DNA of 41,645 nt from Rubrivivax sp. (GTDB taxonomy: Bacteria > Pseudomonadota > Gammaproteobacteria > Burkholderiales > Burkholderiaceae_C): positions 1-41,645 of the forward strand of contig JAIXWM010000092.1 of the NCBI GenBank assembly GCA_027491255.1, written 5' to 3'. The stretch's first letter is position 1, and every line of letters starts with the position of its first letter. Below the pieces are notes generated by a model. The model made no database searches, was not told where the DNA came from, and saw nothing but the letters and a program-made list of their open reading frames with translations. The position numbers and the translations under genes are program-made. This document shows, one piece after another, positions 33,560 through 40,398 of the stretch.

Positions 33560-34537
33560 TCAACGGCCGGTCGCCGCGCTGGCTGCGGCCGCGGGGGCTG
33601 CGGCGCCGGCGGCCTGCCGCGCCGGCTGCGGCCGCGGGAAGCGCAAGGCGTTGGCGTCGGCGACGACCTGACCCTGCTTCTGCACCACTTCCAGGAACCT
33701 TTCGCGCTGCAGCGTGACCAGGGCCTGGACGTCGCGCTTGACGCCGGCGATCTCCGCCACCGAGCCCTTCAGCGCCTTCAGCTCCTCGCCCAGGGCGTTC
33801 ACCGCCGTGGCCTGCGACTGCACGGCCCCGGCCTGGGCCTGCATGCGTCCGCTCAGGGCCTGGACCTGCTTGGTCAGGTCGCTGCTGGTCGTGGCAACCT
33901 GCTTGGCGGTCTTTTCCGGAACCTGCTGCACGAGCGCCGCCGACTGCTGCACCGAGTTGTCCACACGCTGACCCAGCTCGGCATTCGCCTTGGTCAGCGT
34001 GGCGATGCGCTCGGTGAGGGAGTCCAGGTTCTCCTGGATGGCGCGCAGCCCGGTCAGGCCGGCGTCGAGCTCCACGACACGCTTGCCGACGACGAGCAAG
34101 GTGGCTTCGAGGCGGTTGGTCTTGCTGATCATGCGCACGGCCATGACGCTGAAGAATCCGATCGACAGCACGAGCAGCCCGCACAGGATGCCCAGGGCCC
34201 ATATCGAACGCTTGTTCAAGCCGAAGGTCACCTCCGAGAGCAAGCCGGCCGTGTTCTTCAGCTCGCGACCGGCGAGCGAGGCGGCGAGCGCCGCCTGCGA
34301 GGCGACGTCGGCGGCCTCGAGCACCGCATTGCTCAGCGCCTCGAATTCCTCGCGCTCGACGACCGCGGGCGACGCAGACCGCGCGCCGGATCCGGCGCTG
34401 CCCGCGGCAGCACGCGGCACCGCATCTTCGACGTCCTGCATCGGGCCCCGCCGCCCTGCACCTTCGACAGGGGGCTCCACAGCTTCAGCCTGGGCGGGCT
34501 GGGGCCGGGGGGCGTCGGTGGGGGACTCGGTGCTCAT
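33560..34537 (-). CDS. Membrane protein with a long coiled coil, unknown
   Basis: 325 residues from an ATG with AGGAG about 7 nt upstream. A Pro/Ala-rich acidic N-terminus (1-60) is followed by a helical segment (62-108) and one membrane helix (about 112-135: IWALGILCGLLVLSIGFFSVMAV). A long coiled coil (about 140-290) follows, with RVVELDAGLTGLRAIQENLDSLTERIATLTKANAELGQRV and SDLTKQVQALSGRMQAQAGAVQSQATAVNALGEEL, and then an Ala-rich tail. The coiled coil is probably periplasmic. No enzymatic motif is seen and the family is not recognised. It follows flhB and the 113-residue gene on the same strand with small gaps, so it may be the end of the fliK-flhB operon. Confidence 0.7.
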   Translation of the reverse strand: MSTESPTDAPRPQPAQAEAVEPPVEGAGRRGPMQDVEDAVPRAAAGSAGSGARSASPAVVEREEFEALSNAVLEAADVASQAALAASLAGRELKNTAGLLSEVTFGLNKRSIWALGILCGLLVLSIGFFSVMAVRMISKTNRLEATLLVVGKRVVELDAGLTGLRAIQENLDSLTERIATLTKANAELGQRVDNSVQQSAALVQQVPEKTAKQVATTSSDLTKQVQALSGRMQAQAGAVQSQATAVNALGEELKALKGSVAEIAGVKRDVQALVTLQRERFLEVVQKQGQVVADANALRFPRPQPARQAAGAAAPAAAASAATGR

Positions 34538-34612
34538 GGGGTTTCTCCTGGATGATTCGATGGGGGCGGCTCGAAGGGCGGCATGGACGCAGCGGCAGGG
34601 CTGTCGGGCTCG

Positions 34613-34954
34613 TCACCGACGCAGGGTCTCGATGTCCAGCCGCAGGCCGGACACCGTTTCGCGCAAGCGCTGCACCCGCGACGCCAGCCGGGCCTTGCTC
34701 GCGCGTATCAGCGCCTCGTCCGACGGCGACACGGTCGCGGGGGCGGCGGCGGTGGAGACGTCCTCCATGTCGATGACGAGACCCTTGTTCTGCCGGCCGG
34801 GCACGAGCCGCTTGACCTGCATCGACGTGAAGGGCGGCGGGTCGACGCGGGCAGCACCCTGGCGAGCGGCCGCCCGCGCGCCGGCGTCGCCACGGTTGCG
34901 GTCCATGCTCGCCGGGCGCAGCACGCCAGCCGGGTTGAAGGAGGGTATCTTCAT
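34613..34954 (-). CDS. Small protein downstream of flhB, unknown
   Basis: 113 residues starting 29 nt after the flhB stop, with GGAGGG about 5 nt before the ATG. The N-terminal half is basic and Ala-rich (MKIPSFNPAGVLRPASMDR). A conserved-looking centre follows (PPPFTSMQVKRLVPGRQNKGLVIDMEDVSTAAA), then a C-terminal helical stretch (DEALIRASKARLASRVQRLRETVSGLRLDIETLRR) that may form a coiled coil. There is no signal peptide or membrane helix. Not recognised. Its place in the export-apparatus run suggests a cytoplasmic flagellar role, but nothing in the sequence proves it. Confidence 0.6.
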   Translation of the reverse strand: MKIPSFNPAGVLRPASMDRNRGDAGARAAARQGAARVDPPPFTSMQVKRLVPGRQNKGLVIDMEDVSTAAAPATVSPSDEALIRASKARLASRVQRLRETVSGLRLDIETLRR

Positions 34955-34983
34955 GGTGTCGTGGTCCCGGTGCTCGGCGTGAT

Positions 34984-36147
34984 TCAGGCGGTGGGCTGGG
35001 CGGGCGGCTGACGCCGCCCGTGGGCATCGAACAGCATCGACCCGGGCACCTGCGGCTCGGGGCGGCGGGGCACGCCACCCGCAGGGCGCATGCCCTCGAG
35101 GCTGTACACGTAGGCGATGACCTGGGCCACGGCCAGGTAAAGCGAGTCGGGTATCGCCTTCTCCAGGTCGGTCGTGAAGTACAGGGCACGCGCCAGCTCG
35201 GGCGCCTGGAAGACGTGGATCCCGTGCCGCGCGGCCTCTTCGCGCACGCGCTGGGCCATCAGGTCGGCCCCCTTGGCGACGACGATGGGCGGCTCGTCGC
35301 GATCGGCGTCGTAGGCCAGGGCGACCGCGAAGTGTTCCGGGTTGGTGATGACGACGTCGGCGTCACGCACGCGCTGCATCATGCGCGCGTTGGCGAGCTC
35401 GCGCTGGCGCTGGCGGATGTGCGCCTTCACCTCCGGGCGGCCCTCGATGTCCTTCATCTCGTCGCGCACTTCCTGCTTGGTCATCTTCATGCGCTGCATG
35501 AAGCGGTGCCGCTGCCACGGGACGTCTATCAGGGCAATGACGAGCAGGCTCAGGGACACGCCGAGCGCCGAGCGCGCGAGCAGCGACCCGAGGGATCCCA
35601 TGGCCGGCTCGAGGGCCATCCCGCCCAGGGCCAGCAACCTGTCGATGTCGGCGATGATGACGGCCCACAGGATGCCCGCGACGAGGGTGAACTTCAGCAG
35701 CGCCTTGGCCAGCTCGACCGCGGCATGGGCGCCGAACATGCGCTTGAAACCCTCGACCGGGCTGATCTTGCTGGCACGCGGCTGCACGCTCTTCAGGCTG
35801 AACAGGTAGCCGCCCGTCAGGCCCGATGCAAGCACAGCGATCACGCCACAGAACACCACCAGCGGGGCGATGATCAGCAAGCCATCGACGATCTGGCGCC
35901 CGAGTTCCGCGGGCAGCAGCGCGGGCTGCGAGAGCAGCTTGGGGTCGAAGCGGAAGGCAGCGATCATCTGCTCGCCCACCTGCGTGAACACCCACTGGCC
36001 GCTCAGCATCAGGAACAGGAAGGCACCGATCACCACGGCCGCCGCGGGCAGCTCGACCGAGCGCGCAACCTGTCCGTCCTCGCGCGCCTTGCTGAGCTTG
36101 CGCGCGGTCGGGGCTTCGGTGCGGTCCTGGCCGGAGTTCTCTGCCAT
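34984..36147 (-). CDS. flhB: Flagellar export gate/switch protein FlhB (NPEH variant)
   Basis: Inner-membrane export component that switches specificity from rod/hook to filament substrates. The 387 residues start ENSGQDRTEAPTARKLSKAREDGQVARS and have four membrane helices, then the linker KMTKQEVRDEMKDIEGRPEVKAHIRQRQRE and the cytoplasmic switch domain. The autocleavage site at residues 269-272 reads N-P-E-H instead of the usual N-P-T-H. The catalytic Asn-Pro pair is kept. The C-terminal tail is Pro-rich. It starts 2 nt after the fliR stop. Confidence 0.97.
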   Translation of the reverse strand: MAENSGQDRTEAPTARKLSKAREDGQVARSVELPAAAVVIGAFLFLMLSGQWVFTQVGEQMIAAFRFDPKLLSQPALLPAELGRQIVDGLLIIAPLVVFCGVIAVLASGLTGGYLFSLKSVQPRASKISPVEGFKRMFGAHAAVELAKALLKFTLVAGILWAVIIADIDRLLALGGMALEPAMGSLGSLLARSALGVSLSLLVIALIDVPWQRHRFMQRMKMTKQEVRDEMKDIEGRPEVKAHIRQRQRELANARMMQRVRDADVVITNPEHFAVALAYDADRDEPPIVVAKGADLMAQRVREEAARHGIHVFQAPELARALYFTTDLEKAIPDSLYLAVAQVIAYVYSLEGMRPAGGVPRRPEPQVPGSMLFDAHGRRQPPAQPTA

Positions 36148-36149
36148 GG

Positions 36150-36920
36150 CTACACCAGCCCCAGCAGGTCACGCAGGACGTCAAAGCCCTGCATCCACAG
36201 CCACTCGATGCGGCCGCCCACGCTGCCCAGGGACAGCATCAGCACCAGGAAGCCGACCAGGATCAGCGCGGGAAAGCCCACCGCGAAGATGTTCAGGCTC
36301 GGCGCGGCCCGGGTCACGACCCCCAGGCCCACGTTGACGAACAGCAGCGTGGCCAGCACCGGCAGCGACAGCAGGACCGCCCCGAGGAAGGTCATCGCGC
36401 TCCAGCGCACCACGCGGCCGTAAAGCTCCTGCCCGGCGAACTGCGCGCCCACCGGCAAGGTGTCGAAACTCTGCACCACCAGCTTGGCCAGCAGCGCATG
36501 ACCGCCGAAGCCGACGAAGACCAGGGTCGAGACCACAAGCAGGAACTGCGACAGCACCGGCACGTTGCCCACCGTCGGGTCGATCAGGTTGGCCATCGAC
36601 AGGCCCATGGCCGCCGACAGCGCCTGGCCTGCGACCACGAGCGCGGCGACCACCACCTGCAGCACCAGACCCATGACCACGCCGATCAGGATCTGGTTGA
36701 ACACCTCGGCCAGCCCGCGCGCGGAGACCGGGTCCACCACGGGCCAGGCGTACATGGGATAGACCCACCAGGTCAGCACCGCGGCCAGGAGGATGCGCAG
36801 CCGCAGGTTGAAGGCGTCGGTGGAAAAGGGCGGCGCCGTCAACAGCATGGCGGAGATGCGCAGGAGCGGCCACAGCAGCGTCTGGAAACGCTCCACGATG
36901 TCGCCTGCGAGCACGTTCAC
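36150..36920 (-). CDS. fliR: Export gate protein FliR
   Basis: Integral-membrane part of the FliPQR export gate. Starting at the GTG at 36920 gives 256 residues with about six hydrophobic segments and family motifs (RISAMLLTAPPFSTDAFNLRLRILLAAVLTWW, then QALSAAMGLSMANLIDPTVGNVPVLSQFL, then LATLLFVNVGLGVVTRAAPSLNIFAVGFPALILVGFLVLMLS). The frame is open to 36998, but that part would overlap fliQ and lacks family character. The gap to fliQ is 34 nt. Confidence 0.95.
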   Translation of the reverse strand: MNVLAGDIVERFQTLLWPLLRISAMLLTAPPFSTDAFNLRLRILLAAVLTWWVYPMYAWPVVDPVSARGLAEVFNQILIGVVMGLVLQVVVAALVVAGQALSAAMGLSMANLIDPTVGNVPVLSQFLLVVSTLVFVGFGGHALLAKLVVQSFDTLPVGAQFAGQELYGRVVRWSAMTFLGAVLLSLPVLATLLFVNVGLGVVTRAAPSLNIFAVGFPALILVGFLVLMLSLGSVGGRIEWLWMQGFDVLRDLLGLV

Positions 36921-36954
36921 GATGGCTGTCCCGGGCCGCTGCGCCGATCCCGCG

Positions 36955-37224
36955 TCACCCGAACAGCGCCGGAATGCGCTGGAAGATGGCGCGTGCAAAA
37001 TCAGCGATGGTGGCGATCTGCCAGCTCCCCGTCACCGCCAGCGCCAGGGCCATGGCCAGCAGCTTCGGGATGAAACTCAAGGTCATCTCGTTGATGGACG
37101 TCGCGGCCTGGATGACACCCACCAGCAGGCCGACGACCAGCGCCGCCCCCAGCAGCGGCGCGCTGACGATGATGGTGACCCACAGCGTCTGACGCGCGAT
37201 CTCCATGACGGCTGCGGTATCCAT
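36955..37224 (-). CDS. fliQ: Export gate protein FliQ
   Basis: 89 residues forming two membrane helices of the FliPQR gate. The sequence follows the family closely (ARQTLWVTIIVSAPLLGAALVVGLLVGVIQAATSINEMTLSFIPKLLAMALAL). It lies between fliP and fliR in the universal order, 31 nt after the fliP stop. Confidence 0.97.
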   Translation of the reverse strand: MDTAAVMEIARQTLWVTIIVSAPLLGAALVVGLLVGVIQAATSINEMTLSFIPKLLAMALALAVTGSWQIATIADFARAIFQRIPALFG

Positions 37225-37255
37225 GAGAGCCCTTCCTTGTCGAGACCGAGGCGCT

Positions 37256-38020
37256 TCAGCGCGGCATGACGAAGCTTGACGCGAGCGAGCCCACGATCAG
37301 GTTCCAGCCGTCGATCAGCACGAACAGCATCAGCTTCAGGGGCATCGAGATCATCATCGGCGACAGCATCATCATGCCCATCGACATCAGCACGCTCGCG
37401 ACGATCAGGTCGATGACCAGGAAGGGGATGAAGATCAGGAAGCCGATCGTGAACGCGCTCTTGAGCTCGGAGATCAGGAAGGCGGGCACCAGCGTCGTGA
37501 ACGGCACGTCTTCGGGCGACTTGACCGGGCCCGCGCGCGCGATCTCCATGAACATCGCGATGTCGTCCTGGCGGGTCTGCCGCAGCATGAACTCCCGAAA
37601 CGGCGCCTGCGCGGCCTCGAGCGCGGGCTGGAAGGCGACCTTGCCATCCATGTAGGGCACGAGCGCCTGGGTGTAGACCTCGGAAAACACCGGCTGCATG
37701 ATGAAGAAGGTCAGGAACATCGAGATGCCGACGATGACGGTGTTGGGCGGCGTCTGCGCGGTGCCCAGCGCCTGGCGCAGCAGGGACAGCACGATCACGA
37801 TGCGCACGAAAGACGTCATCGCCAGCAGCATCGACGGCAGCAGCGTCAGCGCCGTCATCAGCGCCAGCAACTGCAGCGTCAGGCTGTACTGCGTGCCGCC
37901 ACGCGCATTGGTGACCGTCACCGCTGGGAAGACCTCGGCCGCGCCCGCCGCGCCGCCCATCAACACCAGCCCGGCCAGGGCCAGGCCGGCCGCAACGCCC
38001 GCGACGACGCGCCGGTTCAT
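37256..38020 (-). CDS. fliP: Export gate protein FliP
   Basis: 254 residues from the ATG at 38020, which overlaps the fliO stop by 4 nt (ATGA). A cleavable signal sequence (ending near GGAAGAAEV) is followed by the conserved core: LLALMTALTLLPSMLLAMTSFVRIVIVLSLLRQALGTAQTPPN, then FLTFFIMQPVFSEVY, then TTLVPAFLISELKSAFTIGFLIFIPFLVIDLIVASVLMSMGM, and the C-terminal LKLMLFVLIDGWNLIVGSL. Confidence 0.97.
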   Translation of the reverse strand: MNRRVVAGVAAGLALAGLVLMGGAAGAAEVFPAVTVTNARGGTQYSLTLQLLALMTALTLLPSMLLAMTSFVRIVIVLSLLRQALGTAQTPPNTVIVGISMFLTFFIMQPVFSEVYTQALVPYMDGKVAFQPALEAAQAPFREFMLRQTRQDDIAMFMEIARAGPVKSPEDVPFTTLVPAFLISELKSAFTIGFLIFIPFLVIDLIVASVLMSMGMMMLSPMMISMPLKLMLFVLIDGWNLIVGSLASSFVMPR

Positions 38021-38340
38021 GGGCGCTCCATCGCCGCCCGGTCCGCGTCGCCGGCGACGGGCAGGGGCTGCGGGTCGACGGCCCACCGGTCGATGACGCT
38101 GATCTGGCTGGGCGACACGCCGATCAGCACCTCCTTGTCGTCCACACGCATCAGGACCACGCGGTGCCGCGGGCCGAGGGCGCGCGCTTCCACCAGTTGC
38201 AGGCGCCGCGGCGGCGCGCGCCACCAGCCGGCCCCCGCGGCGCCGCGGCGCAGTGCCCACAAGGCCGCGGCGAGCAGCACCAGCAGCAGGGCCACCGCAG
38301 CCAGCAGACCCACTCCCGATGACAGTGCGCTCGAATCCAT
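38017..38340 (-). CDS. fliO: Export gate assembly protein FliO
   Basis: 107 residues with one membrane helix (about 8-30: GVGLLAAVALLLVLLAAALWAL) and a small cytoplasmic domain (RLQLVEARALGPRHRVVLMRVDDKEVLIGVSPSQISVI), as in the FliO family. FliO helps FliP form its complex. Its place between fliN and fliP and the 4-nt overlap with fliP support the call. Confidence 0.94.
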   Translation of the reverse strand: MDSSALSSGVGLLAAVALLLVLLAAALWALRRGAAGAGWWRAPPRRLQLVEARALGPRHRVVLMRVDDKEVLIGVSPSQISVIDRWAVDPQPLPVAGDADRAAMERP

Positions 38341-38366
38341 CCCTGCTGCCGCCCGCCCGGCCCTCT

Positions 38367-38672
38367 TCAGGGCTGGCCCAGCCGCTCCGAAGGGGCGACC
38401 ACCCGCGTCAGGCGGATGCCGTAGCGCTCGTTGACCAGCACGACCTCGCCTTGCGCGACGACGGTGTTGTTGATCAGCAGGTCCAGCGGCTCGCCGGCGA
38501 TGCGGTCGAGTTCGACCACGCTGCCCTGCGTCAGACGCAGCAGGTCCTTGATCCTGATCGACGCCCGGCCGACTTCGATCGACATCGTCACCGAGATGTT
38601 CTGCAGCACCTCGGGATGTATCGCCGCGGTCTCCGCCGCCGGCGTCTGGGCTTCATCCATCGTCTGGTTCAT
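38367..38672 (-). CDS. fliN: Flagellar switch protein FliN
   Basis: C-ring subunit of the rotor switch. The 101 residues from the ATG at 38672, which overlaps the fliM stop (ATGA), include the SpoA/SURF domain (NISVTMSIEVGRASIRIKDLLRLTQGSVVELDRIAGEPLDLLINNTVVAQGEVVLVNERYGIRLTRVV). It is shorter than enteric FliN (137) because its N-terminal extension is brief. The frame is open upstream to 38783, but that would lie inside fliM. Confidence 0.96.
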   Translation of the reverse strand: MNQTMDEAQTPAAETAAIHPEVLQNISVTMSIEVGRASIRIKDLLRLTQGSVVELDRIAGEPLDLLINNTVVAQGEVVLVNERYGIRLTRVVAPSERLGQP

Positions 38673-39700
38673 GATGTTTTCGAAGGCTGGGCATCCGCCT
38701 CGGGGCGGATGGATTTCACGATTCGGCACGCCACCTGCTGGCCCGAGGAGCCGACCTCCACTTCGAAGGCGGGAACGCCGCACAGGTAGGCGCGGGCCCA
38801 GTCAGGCTTCTTGAAGTACAGCAGGTCACCCGGCTGGAAGGACCGCAGTTGCTGCAACGAGATGTCGATCTCGCCGAAGTTGACGCGCAATTCGAGTGCC
38901 GCCTCGTCGACCGCGGCCGTCAATTCCTGGCGCCAGACCTTGTCGGATTCGTCGTTGCCATCGCCGGTCTGCACCCGGCTGCGCAGCAGATCGCGCACGG
39001 GCTTCAGCGAGATGTAGGGGATGACCAGGTCGATGAAACCGGTGGCGCCGCTGGCCTCGCCCGCGGGCTCGGGCTCGAAGCGGCTGAGCACGACGAGATC
39101 GTTGTCGTCGGCGATCTGCGCGAACTGCGGATTGATTTCCGAGCCCACCGGGTCGAACTCCACCGCGGCGATGGGCGACCAGGCCTCCTTCATGCTGCGG
39201 AAGAAGACCTGCAGGATCAGGTTGATGATGCGCGTCTCGGTGGGCGTGAACAGGCGCCCCGGGCTGAGGTGCCCCACGCTGCGCCCGAAACCGCCGAAGA
39301 AGCTGTCGAGCGAGCTGAAGATCAGCCCGGGTTCGATGACGACCATGGTCTGGCCGCGCAGAGGGTTCATCCGCAGCGTGTTGACCGACAGCGGCAGCTT
39401 CAGGTTCTTCAGGTAGTCGCCGAAGCGCAGGATCTGGACCCGGCTCGGGTTCAGCTTCGGACTCGTGCGCAACAACTCCATCAATCCCAGGCGGAACAGG
39501 CGGATGAAGCGCTCGTTGATCATGTCGAGCGAGGCGACGTTGACGCCGAGGCTGCTGTCCTCGGAGGTCAGGTCGTGCTTGACCAGGGACAGGTTCACGT
39601 TGTACGGGGTCGACGTGCCGCCTGAGGAGGCGGCCATGACCGCCGACAAGGCGGTGAGCTCGTCCTGGGAGAGCAGGGGTTGGTTCGGATCTATGCTCAC
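38669..39700 (-). CDS. fliM: Flagellar switch protein FliM
   Basis: C-ring subunit that binds CheY-P. The 343 residues from the GTG at 39700 (GGGGTG 8 nt upstream) start SIDPNQPLLSQDELTALSAVM, the usual CheY-P-binding N-terminal type with LSQDE. A CheC-like middle domain follows (DMINERFIRLFRLGLMELLRTSPKLNPSRVQILRFGDYLKNL, then GGFGRSV), then the C-terminal SpoA domain (FGEIDISLQQLRSFQPGDLLYFKKPD). The upstream open frame to 39919 overlaps fliL and is rejected. Confidence 0.96.
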   Translation of the reverse strand: MSIDPNQPLLSQDELTALSAVMAASSGGTSTPYNVNLSLVKHDLTSEDSSLGVNVASLDMINERFIRLFRLGLMELLRTSPKLNPSRVQILRFGDYLKNLKLPLSVNTLRMNPLRGQTMVVIEPGLIFSSLDSFFGGFGRSVGHLSPGRLFTPTETRIINLILQVFFRSMKEAWSPIAAVEFDPVGSEINPQFAQIADDNDLVVLSRFEPEPAGEASGATGFIDLVIPYISLKPVRDLLRSRVQTGDGNDESDKVWRQELTAAVDEAALELRVNFGEIDISLQQLRSFQPGDLLYFKKPDWARAYLCGVPAFEVEVGSSGQQVACRIVKSIRPEADAQPSKTS

Positions 39701-39731
39701 GGTACGAACACCCCGCTGACGGGCTGCGCCC

Positions 39732-40316
39732 TCACTGCACGACGAAGGAGGTGAAGTACACCTCCTCGACGCCGCCGAATTCCTCGAGCCTCTCGAGCAC
39801 CGCGTTGATCTCGGTGCGAAGCCGCTCGCCGAGGATCTTGCGGAAGTCCGGGTTGCCGAGTTCGGCCTCGGTGGTCTGCCGCATGACATCCAGCGCCGCG
39901 GAGCGCAGCGCGAATTCATGCTTCTTCAGGTTGTTGGTCACGCGCTCGTCGAACCGGGTCATGAAGGCGATCTGCACCTGCATTACCCGGCGCGAGCTGG
40001 CGACGTTGGCCACGAGCGGGCGCTCGTACTCCAGGTACCGGTACTCGTAGCGCGGCTGCTCCTTCTTGGCCTTGGCGCCACGGTCAGCGTCACTGGCGCG
40101 CTTGCCGGGCGCAGGCGCCGACGCCGCAGCCTCGCGGCGGACCTGCTCGAGCTGCGCCTCGACCGAGCGTTCGTCCACCTTGTCGAAGTAGCCGGTCAGC
40201 ACCAGCGAGGCCATGACCACCAGACCCAGCAGGACGAGCGCGCCGGTCACCAGCACGAGCACCTTCAACAACGGCAGCTTGCGTTTGCCTTCTGCCTGCT
40301 TTTCTTCCTCAGCCAT
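39732..40316 (-). CDS. fliL: FliL paralogue 2 (operon copy)
   Basis: 194 residues from the ATG at 40316 (a GTG three codons earlier is the alternative). A membrane helix (about 18-42) and a charged linker precede the FliL domain (RYLEYERPLVANVASSRRVMQVQIAFMTRFDERVTNNLKKHEFALRSAALDVM). The last 11 residues (EEVYFTSFVVQ) are identical to paralogue 1 at 32920-33510, and the domains align without gaps, so the two are paralogues. This copy is in the standard fliK-fliL-fliM place. Confidence 0.95.
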   Translation of the reverse strand: MAEEEKQAEGKRKLPLLKVLVLVTGALVLLGLVVMASLVLTGYFDKVDERSVEAQLEQVRREAAASAPAPGKRASDADRGAKAKKEQPRYEYRYLEYERPLVANVASSRRVMQVQIAFMTRFDERVTNNLKKHEFALRSAALDVMRQTTEAELGNPDFRKILGERLRTEINAVLERLEEFGGVEEVYFTSFVVQ

Positions 40317-40363
40317 CTGCGTCACTCTCGAGTCAACGAAGGGCCGCTCCCGGGTTGACCCAT

Positions 40364-40376
40364 CCCCCTGCGGGGG
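40364..40376. other. Small hairpin between fliK and fliL
   Basis: CCCCC / GGGGG stem with a 3-nt loop in the 82-nt gap between the fliK stop and the fliL start. No T-run follows, so it is more likely an mRNA-stability or processing element than a terminator. Confidence 0.3.
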
Positions 40377-40398
40377 CGCGCATCAGCAAGCGCACGCC

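Noticed and set aside
35772..35785. TGGCACGCGGCTGC as a sigma-54 promoter inside flhB
   Set aside because: The GG-GC spacing is one base short and it faces the wrong strand with no gene start nearby.
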